From the NCBI GenBank assembly GCA_025370845.1, contig JAMXFF010000004.1, positions 62,001 to 126,000 of the forward strand: 64,000 nt of DNA, in the 5' to 3' direction. The position numbers and the translations under genes were made by a program. This document shows positions 44,783 to 54,309 of this stretch, in pieces. This DNA is from Laspinema palackyanum D2a. Lineage in GTDB: Bacteria; Cyanobacteriota; Cyanobacteriia; Cyanobacteriales; Laspinemataceae. Numbering within the stretch: the stretch's first letter is position 1; the number at the start of each line of letters is the position of its first letter. The notes under the pieces are model-generated. The model saw nothing but the letters and a program-made list of their open reading frames with translations. It ran no database searches and was not told the origin of the DNA.

Positions 44783-44863
44783 TCCCTGGATAATCCCACC
44801 CATTGGACTTTAAAGCAGCTATTTGAACGTTAGCGCCTGTAGGTACAGCATAGTTCCGGCAAC

Positions 44864-44892
44864 GACACCCGACTGGGTGTCAGTTTTTTTTG
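44864..44892 (+). terminator. Intrinsic terminator of cobO
   Basis: GACACCC (44864-44870), loop GACT, GGGTGTC (44875-44881), then AGTTTTTTTT. This is a classic rho-independent terminator 82 bp after the cobO stop. Confidence 0.85.
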
Positions 44893-44903
44893 CTTCCCGA
44901 GGA

Positions 44904-45629
44904 TTATTGCGGCCAAACTTTGTCCTGATAATTTTCTTTACAGACATTCAAAATCCGCTGATCATTCTCGCTAACCGTGGAGATGGATTGCAATCCTTCT
45001 AAGCGCACGATATTATCTCGGGCAGGATTTTGGGAAGAGGCGATCGGAGAATGTTCAATTCCCACTGCGTAAGAATACTCAGCATTCTCGTAAGTATCCA
45101 CAATCGTCAAGGCTAACTGTTGCGGTTCCACGGTACCATATAAGCAATCAAAGGAAGAACTGGGCATATAAAATGCACCAATCAGTTGAGCCGAACGGAC
45201 CTCAAAAATGAGATAAGCTCGTCCCAGTTCGTTCGGTTCAGAGGATTCCCCATAGAGATAAACCCCATCAGGTAAATTGTGGGTTCTCGTCACTGTCGCC
45301 GCATCCGCAACCCAAGTAGCAGAAGGACCGGATTGTTCGGTTACCGCTACTGGGTTGGCTACTGCAGCGAGATTTCCTCCGCCAAAGAGAGAGTAAGCTG
45401 TAGCCACTAACGTACAAACGCTTCCAGCCGCCCACATATTCAATGCAGATAGGCATTGAACCCCTAGGGTTTGGGTCGATGGGTTCTGCTGAGTTTCTGA
45501 AATAGTCGAGCAAAAAAATTTATTAAGCACCCTACATTTCCCCCTAAATACTGAAATTTTAAATCGGTGATTTTTTTTGAGAAAAGAGAAAGAATTGATA
45601 TTTCTTACTGAGTAGATCCAGCACCGCAT
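44904..45629 (-). CDS. Hypothetical exported protein
   Basis: A hydrophobic segment (SALNMWAAGSVCTLVATAYSLF) near residues 62-82 of the long frame precedes a soluble domain with HNLPDGVYLYGESSEPNELG, AYLIFEVRSAQLIGAFYMPS, SFDCLYGTVEPQQLALTIVD and ILNVCKENYQDKVWPQ. Similar domains recur in cyanobacterial hypothetical proteins; the function is unknown. The start is uncertain: ATG 45629 gives 241 aa, while GTG 45530 gives 208 aa and a more usual anchor position. Two Cys in the exported part could pair. Confidence 0.6.
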   Translation of the reverse strand: MRCWIYSVRNINSFSFLKKNHRFKISVFRGKCRVLNKFFCSTISETQQNPSTQTLGVQCLSALNMWAAGSVCTLVATAYSLFGGGNLAAVANPVAVTEQSGPSATWVADAATVTRTHNLPDGVYLYGESSEPNELGRAYLIFEVRSAQLIGAFYMPSSSFDCLYGTVEPQQLALTIVDTYENAEYSYAVGIEHSPIASSQNPARDNIVRLEGLQSISTVSENDQRILNVCKENYQDKVWPQ

Positions 45630-46357
45630 TCCTGGATTACCGAATTTGTTTATAATTGTTTACAATCTTCGGGAGTGCCTTAATTTCCATACTAAACAGG
45701 CAGCAGCCGAGTGACTATCCCTCTGTAGGAAGATGAGTCATTCTAAACCGGGTGAAATCGCCGTAACTGATTGATTGGACAGTTCTAATTGAGTTAGGAT
45801 TGCCAAAACACGACAAAAATGCCCGGTTTGACGGTTGTAAATACAGCGGTGAAATTGAGGAGTAAGAAGCAAAGTTATAACAATCAGTGTAGACCGGATC
45901 GAGTCACGAGTCCAGAATTTACAGCCTAGCGATCGCAAAACTTAACAGACCCAGGCGATCGGGCCTTTGCCAACACGGGTCATCCCCTCGGCGATTCAGT
46001 TGGCAACATTTATGGGATAAGTGGCCCCTAGTGCAGCGGTACAGTGATTCAATCAATAGGACAAAAAACCGGGTTTCTAGCCCAGATTGGTTGCTAATTA
46101 TCACCATCTGGGTTAAAAAACCCGGTTTTTAACCTTTGCTGTAACCCCAAACGAGGGCTGGGTAAAGTATGAAAATTAAAGGCACAAGAAACGGGGTTTC
46201 TCCCTAAATTTGGGGCGAGTTGTTACAGAGTTTGTAAAAAAAACGGGTGGTCTTCCCCAGGGGATAGCGATGTCCTAATTAAAGGCGCTGAGTCTTGCAC
46301 CGGCATGAGAAGGAGCCTCAAAAGATGAGCTTCGGACACTCTTTTGCCCCCACAGTT
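45630..46357. other. Intergenic region with dispersed repeats
   Basis: About 730 bp with no supportable gene; frames at 45738-46107 have no family character. It holds a pair of AGAAACCGGG-type palindromes (46063-46130) and a lone AAGAAACGGGGTTTCT (46187-46202). Confidence 0.45.
46063..46130. repeat. Paired AGAAACCGGGTTTCT repeat
   Basis: AAAAAACCGGGTTTCTA (46063-46079) and TAAAAAACCCGGTTTTT (46114-46130) form the ends of a 68-bp unit, with CCAGATTGG / CCATCTGGG inside. Confidence 0.75.
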
Positions 46358-48094
46358 TTAAAACCCTAAATCCAATTTAGCTGATTCGGCAGCAGTTAAG
46401 AGTAAGTCTGTCTCCATGCCTTGCCAATCCATATCGCCGACTTCTTGGTAGAATTTGGCATCATAAGCACGGGTTTGGACCACCACGGGCATGGGGACCG
46501 CATGACCGAGGACGAGGGCTTGTTGTTTAGAATCTAGCTTGGAGAGAACGGATTTTAGATTTTGTCCCCCAGAAACGCCGGTGAAAATAGCATCAATGTC
46601 TTTTTCATCATTGAGTAAGGCAGTGATGCGGGTGCCGATTTGGGACATGACTTCGTTATCAATTCCCGAGGGACGTTGATCCACTACGAGGAGGGTGACA
46701 AAGTATTTCCGCATTTCTCGGGCGATCGTGCCGAAGATGGTTTGGCGAACGGTGGCGCTGTCTAGGAAACGGTGGGCTTCTTCGATGGTAATTACCAATT
46801 GTCTGGGCCGATCGCTGGGGTTTTTGGTTTGTAAAAATATCTCGGATTTTTCCACATAAGCCCGATGAATCCGCCTACTCAGGACATTAGTCACCAACAT
46901 ATAAGAGAGCATATTCGACTGAGACCCAAACTCAATGACTAAATGTTTACCGGCATTCAGTTTGTCCAAAATTTGCTTGACATAATTTTGCGGGCAGCTA
47001 TTGCGGATATACTTGAGTTCGTCCAACAGTCCAAGTTTGCGCTGTAATGCCATGATTGAGGCTTTATTCCCGCGCTTTTCGTCGCAAAACATTTGGATGT
47101 CTTCATTACTCATGGCTAGGAGTTGAGTAATCCAAGTCGTGCCAAATTCATTGCGGAGAATAATTGCATTTTCGATACTGGCTTCGGAGAGGTTTAACTC
47201 CCGTGAGACTAAGCGGATATCTTCGACTTCGATTTGGTCATAAGCCAGATACAATTCTTGAGCATCACGGACGCCGCGTCTGCGGGTGGATTCGGGGTCG
47301 AGGGTGTACACTTCGACTTCGTTGGGGAAGAGTTGCCTTAAGCCTTTGACGGTACTAAATTGTTTACCTTCTGTGGCAGCTTCCCAGCCATATTCCGAGT
47401 GCATATCAAAGATGAGATTGACGGCAGCTTGTTTGCGGATGATGCCGGAGAGGAGGAGGCGGGTGAGGAAGGATTTGCCGGTGCCGGATTTGCCAAAAAC
47501 GCCGTTACTGCGTTCGACGAAGCGATCGAGGTCGATGCAAACGGGAACGTTCATATCGAGGGGTTGACCGATCGCAAAGTTGCGGCGATGGGGGTCATCT
47601 TCCCAACCAAAGACGAGGCGAAAATCCCTCTCGCTGGCATCGTGAACTTGGGAAAAGTGACTGGGAATCGTTTTAACCGGCCTTAATTGCATTTCTCCGG
47701 TGGTATTGGCTTGGTAAGAGGCCAATCCGTTGGTTTTGAGTCCGTTATTGGCGGAGGTTTTTAACAGAGAATTTGGACTCCATCCCCCTTCATCTGCTTC
47801 TGGGGTGAGCATTAACATGGGGGAAAGTTCGATTTTTCCATAAGTGCTGCTGCCTGCGAGCACCTCCTGCATGAAGGTATCTTCCGGGTGGGGAGGATTC
47901 ATGGAAATCCGCTCGTTGGTGGTTCCTAAACAGACATCGGTGAGTAAACAGAAGAAATGCGATCGCGCGCCTCGGACGACTAAAAATTTTCCGACTCGCA
48001 TCTCTTCGACGGAGACATCGGGATGTAATTTGACTTCTAAACCTTTACTCAGAGAACCTTGGATAACAGAACCTAATGGGCGTTCGGAATTCAT
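46358..48094 (-). CDS. HerA-like ATPase (DUF87)
   Basis: The 578-aa protein is a HerA/FtsK-superfamily hexameric ATPase. An N-terminal HAS-barrel-like region (GSVIQGSLSKGLEVKLHPDV) precedes the P-loop VFGKSGTGKSFLTRLLLSGI; NLIFDMHSEYG marks a second strand, and RQLVITIEEAHRFLD is Walker B. An arginine-finger region, MRKYFVTLLVVDQRPSGIDN and the C-terminal SKLDSKQQALVLGHAVPMPV follow. HerA normally works with the nuclease NurA in DNA end resection, and HerA-like ATPases also serve in defence systems with Sir2 or DUF4297. No such partner is adjacent, so it may be a housekeeping paralogue. Confidence 0.82.
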   Translation of the reverse strand: MNSERPLGSVIQGSLSKGLEVKLHPDVSVEEMRVGKFLVVRGARSHFFCLLTDVCLGTTNERISMNPPHPEDTFMQEVLAGSSTYGKIELSPMLMLTPEADEGGWSPNSLLKTSANNGLKTNGLASYQANTTGEMQLRPVKTIPSHFSQVHDASERDFRLVFGWEDDPHRRNFAIGQPLDMNVPVCIDLDRFVERSNGVFGKSGTGKSFLTRLLLSGIIRKQAAVNLIFDMHSEYGWEAATEGKQFSTVKGLRQLFPNEVEVYTLDPESTRRRGVRDAQELYLAYDQIEVEDIRLVSRELNLSEASIENAIILRNEFGTTWITQLLAMSNEDIQMFCDEKRGNKASIMALQRKLGLLDELKYIRNSCPQNYVKQILDKLNAGKHLVIEFGSQSNMLSYMLVTNVLSRRIHRAYVEKSEIFLQTKNPSDRPRQLVITIEEAHRFLDSATVRQTIFGTIAREMRKYFVTLLVVDQRPSGIDNEVMSQIGTRITALLNDEKDIDAIFTGVSGGQNLKSVLSKLDSKQQALVLGHAVPMPVVVQTRAYDAKFYQEVGDMDWQGMETDLLLTAAESAKLDLGF

Positions 48095-48250
48095 AGGGCA
48101 ATTTTTATAAGGGGAAAGGGAAAGGAAAAGCTGCTATTTCAACACCTTGATGAAAAATTCTACATGATTTCGTCTCGTCAAGGGTATTTTATGGTTAATC
48201 TTTAAAAAAAATAGCACAGAATTTATGCAGATTACCCTAGAAACCCACAA

Positions 48251-48287
48251 AAAAAGTATGTATGCGCTCAAAGCATACATACTTTTT
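48251..48287 (-). terminator. Perfect 15-bp hairpin after the GST gene
   Basis: AAAAAGTATGTATGC (48251-48265) and GCATACATACTTTTT (48273-48287) are exact complements with a 7-nt loop. It lies 17 bp past the stop of the minus-strand GST gene. On that strand the right arm ends in TTTTT, so it is a good intrinsic terminator. Confidence 0.8.
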
Positions 48288-48303
48288 AGACCCGAGTTAT
48301 CGC

Positions 48304-49107
48304 TTATTCTATCTCAATTGAGGTCGGTTTTTGACCTGTACCAATAGGAGTAGTTGCGTTGTAGGGTAAGGGTTTGCGGAATTCGGCATAGAGGCGATCG
48401 CGCCAGGTGAAAAAGGGTTCATACAGGGGATTGTCCGCAATTCCAGTCACGCCTTTGCCGCGCAATTTTTCGGGAATATCCAGATAGGGTCCGGCAGGGA
48501 ATTTGAGCAGGATGGATAATCCAGCCACGGCTAAATCGGCCAGGGTCGGCTGATTGCCGGTTAAATAGGGACGATCTTGCAAAATCAAGCAGAGGGCTTC
48601 TAAATCTTGCTTGATGGCGTCTTCAGCGGATTTTACGGCATCTGGGGAGGCACCGAGACCCGAACCGACGGTTCTTAGGAGGTCCGATGGCACTGCTTCA
48701 ATCAGATTTCTGAGGAAATCTGGGGTACTCGACGGCAGGAGTGCACTGCGGAAACTTTGATCCTGACTGATTCCCTGAAACAGGACGACTCGGCTTTTGG
48801 TGCCAATGGATTCATCCGCCCATTCTTCCATCATCAGGCACAATCCTCGTTCTAGGGGATTGGTGGGAATAATTGGGCGATCGGGGTATTTTTCGTCTAA
48901 ATATTTGGCGATTTTGGTGGAATCGGCAATTACGGTACTCCCATCTTTGAGAATGGGGACTTGAGATTGCCCGGAAAGTTGGTAAACTTCGATCTGTCCA
49001 ACCCCTGGGGTGACTTCCACTTTGCGGTACTCTAATCCTTTGTAATCCAGGATGAGTCTGACTTTTTCGCTGTATTGCGACAGTTCAAATTGATATAACT
49101 CTAGCAT
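48304..49107 (-). CDS. Glutathione S-transferase family protein
   Basis: The 267-aa product has an N-terminal thioredoxin-like domain: LELYQFELSQYSEKVRLILD (Ser in the active-site position), QVPILKDGSTVIADSTKIAKYL with the cis-Pro and the glutathione-binding DS. A helical C-terminal domain follows, with YLTGNQPTLADLAVAGLSIL. Typical GSTs have 200-240 aa; this one has about 30 extra C-terminal residues. The substrate is unknown; detoxification is the family role. A clear hairpin terminator follows. Confidence 0.85.
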   Translation of the reverse strand: MLELYQFELSQYSEKVRLILDYKGLEYRKVEVTPGVGQIEVYQLSGQSQVPILKDGSTVIADSTKIAKYLDEKYPDRPIIPTNPLERGLCLMMEEWADESIGTKSRVVLFQGISQDQSFRSALLPSSTPDFLRNLIEAVPSDLLRTVGSGLGASPDAVKSAEDAIKQDLEALCLILQDRPYLTGNQPTLADLAVAGLSILLKFPAGPYLDIPEKLRGKGVTGIADNPLYEPFFTWRDRLYAEFRKPLPYNATTPIGTGQKPTSIEIE

Positions 49108-49746
49108 GAGACGGTCCTCTGGTTGTGTTGTTGTCCCTCTAAAGTGTATTAAAAATTTTACAATTCTTCATGAAGTTTTTTGACGAATAGGGGCAGCAGC
49201 AGATTTTCTGGCGATCGAACGTTAACAATTCCGGCGTCTGAGGGAACTCCCTCTTGAGGTAGATGACAGGGATGGATCGCCGTTTATTTGCCTTTCTATT
49301 AACTACCACTCCGGTCCCCTCCCCTTGGCAAGGGGAGGGTTAGGGTGGGGTTCTTTTTGGGCGATCGCACTTGCGCGCACAATGGGTGGGTGGAGAATCC
49401 TCCGGTCCCCTCCCCTGTGTCTTGGTCCGGGTTAGGGTGGGGTTCTTCTTGGGCGATCGCACTTGCGCGGGCAATGGGTGGGTGGAGAATGTCGGCGGTG
49501 AGGTGGCGATCGCACCTCCCGAAGAAGAGGTTTCTCCAGTCTCTGAACAGGCGATTAAGCCCGAAAGAGTGTGTGAGGTGCGATCGCGCTTCAAGAGGAC
49601 CCCACCCTAACCCGGACCAAGACACAGGGGAGGGGACCGGAGGTGCAGTTAAATGTGAGGACCCCACCCTAACCCTCCCCAAGACACAGGGGAGGGGACC
49701 GGAGGTGCAGTTAAATGTGAGGTAAGTCCCCCTGAATATAAAAATC
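49108..49746. repeat. Repeat-filled intergenic region
   Basis: A 91-bp unit (CCGGTCCCCTCCCCT...GGGTGGGTGGAGAATC) begins at 49311 and 49402, and a 62-bp unit (GAGGACCCCACCCTAACC...GCAGTTAAATGT) at 49595 and 49657. The first pair and the second pair are inverted relative to each other and share the same core as 13291 and 32264. Frames in this region on both strands are repeat translations, not genes. Confidence 0.8.
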
Positions 49747-51033
49747 CTACTTTTGTAAGTTCCCCTGACGAGGGGGTGTAATTCGCCAGCGTTCGAGGAG
49801 TTCGTCGATGGTTCGCAAGGTGGCAAAATCGCGATCGCTCAACGATGAACTCTCCTCTGTAGTCTCGTTACTTCCCCCGGATGGCTGTTCCAAAAAATTA
49901 AATGCCTGCCGAAACGCTTGGGGACCGACATTTAGAGGCGAGTCTAAGTGACAGGGAACAATCCGTTCAAACTGCCACCGGGCAACGGTATCGGCCCAAG
50001 TGAGAGTAGCCTGGGGTGCGCGGTTGAGAATCAAGGTTTGGAGGATGGGGGCGACAAACAGTCTGCCATCGCCGCGCAGGAGGTTAAAGGATGTTATCCA
50101 GTCCGGTTGCCAGTCGAAGGGGAAGATGCCAAAATAGGCTTTTTTGGAGCGATCGCTGACGTTGCGCGCCAGTTGAAACGCTTGTCTGAGTTTGAGGGTA
50201 TTTAATGTGCTAGGGCTGAAATAAAAGGCAAACAAACAGATACGCTGCCATCCTTGGCGACGATTCGCGGGGGTATCTTCCCGAACATCGGCAGCATTAT
50301 CCCGCGCATGAAACAGCAGAGGATAAGGGTCAAGTTCGACGACTGCCGGAGGGTCTTCGGGGATAGATAGCACAGAATCGGTGACTAACAGCGATCGCGA
50401 TGCTCTATGGAAAAATGCCACTTCTCCAAATCGTCCTAATCCTAAATCAATCGGACCCAAAATTTCATAATCAAACTCATCGGCAAAGGGGACTTTGCTA
50501 CTATCTTTGGGTAACACTTGGGTGCGTCGTTGCGGCAACCCCAACCAACTCAAAGGCAAATTCAGGGGGAAACTCCATTGAGACGGCGCTACAAACACTT
50601 GCGCCAGGGGAAACCGACGCGCAAATGGACCGACAAACACCTTATGTTCTAGTCCGGAAACCGTAGGTAGGATAATATATTTAACCGGACCATGTTGAGA
50701 TTCTAATGCCTGAACTTGTCTCACACATTCCGGCGTGGGGGCGATCGGGGCATAAACCAATAATCCCCCCCGTTCCAACCGGACTACCGTCATGCGAATG
50801 GGAACCACGACATAAAGAATGCCCTGAATCTGCTCAAAAGTCCAGAGGGTATCTTTGACCACTTCTTGACAGAGGGTGCGCCTTCTGCCATAGGGGTACA
50901 GAGGCATCGCTAACCAAAAGGGCCATGATAGGTCCTTGAGTGGCAGACTCGGACTAAGGGGTGCTGAATCGGGTGCGCTTTCCAATGTTTTCAGTGTTGT
51001 TATCCCTAGAGGTGGACTGGACCATATAAGCAA
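49747..51033 (-). CDS. DUF4336 protein
   Basis: The 428-aa protein has the DUF4336 pattern: LAMPLYPYGRRRTLCQEVVK, WTFEQIQGILYVVVPIRMTV, GGLLVYAPIAPTPECVRQV, YIILPTVSGLEHKVFVGPFA and VAPSQWSFPLNLPLSWLG. The family has a metallo-beta-lactamase-like layout and is common in cyanobacteria and plants, with no settled function. The mid-part RSLLVTDSVLSIPEDPP and HARDNAAD are also conserved. The start is uncertain: TTG 51033 is used here; the first ATG is at 50907 and would cut the conserved W-P-F-W segment. Confidence 0.72.
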   Translation of the reverse strand: MLIWSSPPLGITTLKTLESAPDSAPLSPSLPLKDLSWPFWLAMPLYPYGRRRTLCQEVVKDTLWTFEQIQGILYVVVPIRMTVVRLERGGLLVYAPIAPTPECVRQVQALESQHGPVKYIILPTVSGLEHKVFVGPFARRFPLAQVFVAPSQWSFPLNLPLSWLGLPQRRTQVLPKDSSKVPFADEFDYEILGPIDLGLGRFGEVAFFHRASRSLLVTDSVLSIPEDPPAVVELDPYPLLFHARDNAADVREDTPANRRQGWQRICLFAFYFSPSTLNTLKLRQAFQLARNVSDRSKKAYFGIFPFDWQPDWITSFNLLRGDGRLFVAPILQTLILNRAPQATLTWADTVARWQFERIVPCHLDSPLNVGPQAFRQAFNFLEQPSGGSNETTEESSSLSDRDFATLRTIDELLERWRITPPRQGNLQK

Positions 51034-51504
51034 GGCGATCGCATATAATTGAGTTTACCAAACCTGCTGCAAAACTGGCTGCACCCCGGGAGAATCTCCA
51101 CAACGGGTCTAAAGCAGTTATAGAGAAAACGAGCATATTGCTAAGATTGCCCTTTCACTGCCGATGATCTTGTCCCTTCAAAGATGCTAATCAGGGTTCT
51201 TTAATTTTTTTTTCAAATCATGGCGATCGCCTGCTTTTTTCTGGGTAAACTACAACAATAGACGGATCAACTATCCCGGTTGATATGCTCGCCCCCAACC
51301 CTCCTATCAAGGTCAATCCAGAACCCCTGGGTTGAAAATAGGAGACCAAAAGGGTTTCTGGTTGTGGCAAGCGAATCCCGAGGATAAAAATAGACTGTCT
51401 ATCCGATTGGATTAAACTGCAATTTTTTATACTGCTTTTTTACTTGAAACGGTGAAGATAAAAGGAGACTCTTTCATACCCTCCTACGTTGCTACTCTCC
51501 TGTT
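51034..51504. other. Divergent intergenic region
   Basis: About 470 bp between divergent genes. A possible -35-like TTGAAA near 51442 lies ahead of the PuuD-like gene. No other feature was recognised. Confidence 0.35.
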
Positions 51505-52260
51505 ATGACTAAATCTCTGAAAGCACCTCTAATTGGCATTAGCACTTATGGCAGAAACGGGGTCACCGCTTTTTCCCTCGCCGCGACTTACGTTGATGCA
51601 GTTCGCGCGGCAGGTGGAATTCCGGTACTGTTACCCCCGGGAGAACCCAATCCGGCTGATGTTTTGGACCGGATCGATGGGTTAATATTATCAGGGGGTG
51701 GGGATATTGACCCCAGTGCCTATCAGGGGGCGTCTCATGCGAGTATTTATAATATTGATTCAGAACGGGATGAATTTGAATTCACATTAGCGCGGTTATG
51801 CCTGGAAAAAGATGTGCCGTTTTTGGGGATTTGTCGCGGCATGGAGGTGGCGATCGTTGCCTGTGGAGGCACTTTGGTGACTCATGTTCCTGATGAGTAT
51901 GGGATGACGGTTCAACATCGGTTAGTCCCGGCACCGGGTCATCTTTATCCAGCAAAGCATCCGGTGAGAATTCTGTCAAGCAGTCGCTTAGGGGGAATTG
52001 TGGGGAAATCCGAGATTGAGGTGGTGTCTTGGCATCATCAAGCGGTGAGAAATTTAGCCCCGGGTTGGCGGGTGGTGGCGGAGTCGGTGGGGGATTATGT
52101 GATTGAGGCGGTGGAACATCAACACTGTTCCTTTGCGATCGCCGTCCAGTGGCATCCTGAGTTGTCCCCGGAGGATATCTCTCATCAGCGGATTTTTCAG
52201 GCGTTGGTGAAGGCAGCAGGAACGCGGAAAGTGGTGCCGATTCAGGATGCGATCGCCTAA
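51505..52260 (+). CDS. Gamma-glutamyl-gamma-aminobutyrate hydrolase family (PuuD-like)
   Basis: The 251-aa protein is a class I glutamine amidotransferase-fold hydrolase. The nucleophile Cys110 lies in FLGICRGMEVAIVACGG, and the triad His/Glu in AVQWHPELSPED; the oxyanion segment is LILSGGGDIDPSAYQG. VVSWHHQAV is typical of the Peptidase_C26 group, which includes PuuD of putrescine degradation. The exact substrate cannot be told, and no other putrescine gene is adjacent. It ends near the convergent sugar porter gene. Confidence 0.83.
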   Translation: MTKSLKAPLIGISTYGRNGVTAFSLAATYVDAVRAAGGIPVLLPPGEPNPADVLDRIDGLILSGGGDIDPSAYQGASHASIYNIDSERDEFEFTLARLCLEKDVPFLGICRGMEVAIVACGGTLVTHVPDEYGMTVQHRLVPAPGHLYPAKHPVRILSSSRLGGIVGKSEIEVVSWHHQAVRNLAPGWRVVAESVGDYVIEAVEHQHCSFAIAVQWHPELSPEDISHQRIFQALVKAAGTRKVVPIQDAIA

Positions 52261-52343
52261 AAATTCAAGTCCGGAAAACACCAGAGGCATGAATTCTGAT
52301 GATATAACCGGACTTGATAGGACAGGTTTCCCTTCATGAGCTA

Positions 52344-53747
52344 CTACATTTCTTCCAATTCTCGACCCTTGGTTTCCTTGACCAAAAGTAGCACAAAGAA
52401 CAGGGAAATTGCCGCAGCCGTTGTATATAAGCCGTAAGCAAAGCCCAATCCGACATCTTTGAGGACTGGAAATGTTGTAGAAACCCCAAAGTTAGCAATC
52501 CATTGTGCCGTAGCAGCCACAGATAGGGCGGATCCGCGAATCCGATTGTTAAACATTTCTCCCAGTAATACCCAGGTGACGGGACCCCAAGAGAAGCCGA
52601 AGCAAAAGACGTAGAAGTTAGCGGCTAAAAGTGCGATCGTTCCGGCGCTATCGGTTAAAGCGGGATTCCCGGCGGCATCCAGAGGCGCGTTCCCGAAGAC
52701 GGTTGCGAGGGTGCCCAGGGTGAGCATCATGCCAATGGAACCGAGAATCAGCAAGGGTTTGCGGCCAAATTTATCTACAAAGGCGATCGCCACTAAAGTC
52801 GTGACAATATTGGTGACACTGGTAATCACCGTAATCCACAGGGAATCCGCCTCAGAAAAGCCGACTGCCTGCCATAACACACTGCTGTAATAGAAAATGA
52901 CATTAATCCCCACCAACTGCTGTAGAACCGAGACCCCGATTCCAATCCAAACAATGGGAAGTAATCCACTTCTGCCGACTAAATCCGACAACCGAGGTTT
53001 ATGGTCCTGAAATACGCTGTCTCGAATCTCCCGAATTTTCGCCGCCACATCCCCTCCGATCGCCTTTGCCAAAATTGGAGTTGCTTCCACTTCTCGGCCT
53101 TGCGCGACTAAATATCGGGGGGATTCGGGAATTCTTAATGCACCCAGTCCGTAGAGGACAGCCGGGGGTATTTCAGTCCAAAACATCCACCGCCAAGCGG
53201 GTATTCCAAACCATAGCGGAGACATTGCAGAACCGGCTCCAGTGGCAATAACATAGTTGGAGAGCAATGCGACAAAAATGCCGGTAACAATGGCGAGTTG
53301 CTGGAGAGAACCGAGTCGTCCCCGCAAATGTGCTGGTGAGACTTCTGCAATATAAGCCGGAGCAATTACACTGGCTGCGCCGACTGCTACCCCACCAATT
53401 AATCGCCACATCATAAAATCGGCGATCGAGACGGCAATCCCCGAACCGATCGCACTAATTAAAAAGAAACCTGCCGCCACAAGCATGGTTTTAACTCGAC
53501 CGTAGCGATCGGCAATTTGTCCGGCGAAAAAAGCTCCCGCAGCCGACCCCAGTAAGGCGGAGGAAACCGCTAATCCCACTTGGAAACTATTGGCTTGAAA
53601 TGAGACTCCTAATGCACCAACGGCCCCATTAATTACTGCCGTATCAAAGCCAAACAAAAATCCTCCTAAAGCAGCTACTGTTGCCAGCATCAAAACATAA
53701 GAGGTCTTGGCTTCATAAATAATTGGTTGTTCATTTTCAGTCTGCAT
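52344..53747 (-). CDS. Sugar porter (MFS)
   Basis: The 467-aa membrane protein has twelve predicted helices. Sugar-porter signatures are seen: GGFLFGFDTAVINGAV in helix 1, ADRYGRVKTMLVAAG after helix 2, YIAEVSPAHLRGRLGS, PESPRYLVAQGREVEA after helix 6, QQLVGINVIFYYSSVLW in helix 7, DKFGRKPLLILGS and the late GPVTWVLLGEMFNNRIRGSA. The family includes XylE, GalP and the cyanobacterial glucose permease GlcP. Glucose or fructose import is likely; specificity is not determinable. It stands alone. Confidence 0.9.
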   Translation of the reverse strand: MQTENEQPIIYEAKTSYVLMLATVAALGGFLFGFDTAVINGAVGALGVSFQANSFQVGLAVSSALLGSAAGAFFAGQIADRYGRVKTMLVAAGFFLISAIGSGIAVSIADFMMWRLIGGVAVGAASVIAPAYIAEVSPAHLRGRLGSLQQLAIVTGIFVALLSNYVIATGAGSAMSPLWFGIPAWRWMFWTEIPPAVLYGLGALRIPESPRYLVAQGREVEATPILAKAIGGDVAAKIREIRDSVFQDHKPRLSDLVGRSGLLPIVWIGIGVSVLQQLVGINVIFYYSSVLWQAVGFSEADSLWITVITSVTNIVTTLVAIAFVDKFGRKPLLILGSIGMMLTLGTLATVFGNAPLDAAGNPALTDSAGTIALLAANFYVFCFGFSWGPVTWVLLGEMFNNRIRGSALSVAATAQWIANFGVSTTFPVLKDVGLGFAYGLYTTAAAISLFFVLLLVKETKGRELEEM

Positions 53748-54309
53748 TTATTCGGGACTCCATGAATTTAAAAGGTCGATTTTTCATTGTTTTAGTTGTA
53801 AAATCATCAATCTGAGAGGGACAAGGGTATCTAAACCTGTCGATGTATCGCGTTCTAGCTGTTATTTTAACGCAAATGTTTTCAGGCGATCGGCCTCTCT
53901 CCTTTTCCCAACAGAGCAGACCAGATTCCTGTTCCCATTTCTATCTCCTCTGAGCCGGTTTGAGAAGCATCAGGCTGGGTTTTTGTAACTTTTATTAACA
54001 TTTCTCAACACCTTGAAATATTAATAATTTGGGATAATCTCTACCAAAAGATAGATTTCAAACCGCCCTTCTTTAGGTTTAATCTGTTGGCGATTTAAAA
54101 TATTGGCGCTCATCACGAGGCATCAGAGCTTACCTATAGACTGGTCTGATTGAGGAGGAAAAGAGAACCCTTACCGAAGAGTCTAGGACTCGGGTACAGG
54201 AGAGGTGAGAAACCAAGTGGTTCACAAAATTTGGCTCGTCATAACTTAGGGTCATCAATTTATCTAATCACTTTCCAAAAAATCAATATTTTTGAGGGGC
54301 TAAATCTCT
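53748..54309. other. AT-rich gene-poor region
   Basis: About 560 bp of unusually AT-rich DNA between the sugar porter and a transposase remnant. Frame 54150-54338 has no family character. No promoter or repeat is certain. Confidence 0.4.

Noticed and set aside
49299..49826. Long frames on both strands in the 49.3-49.8 kb region
   Set aside because: They are translations of GC-rich tandem repeats.
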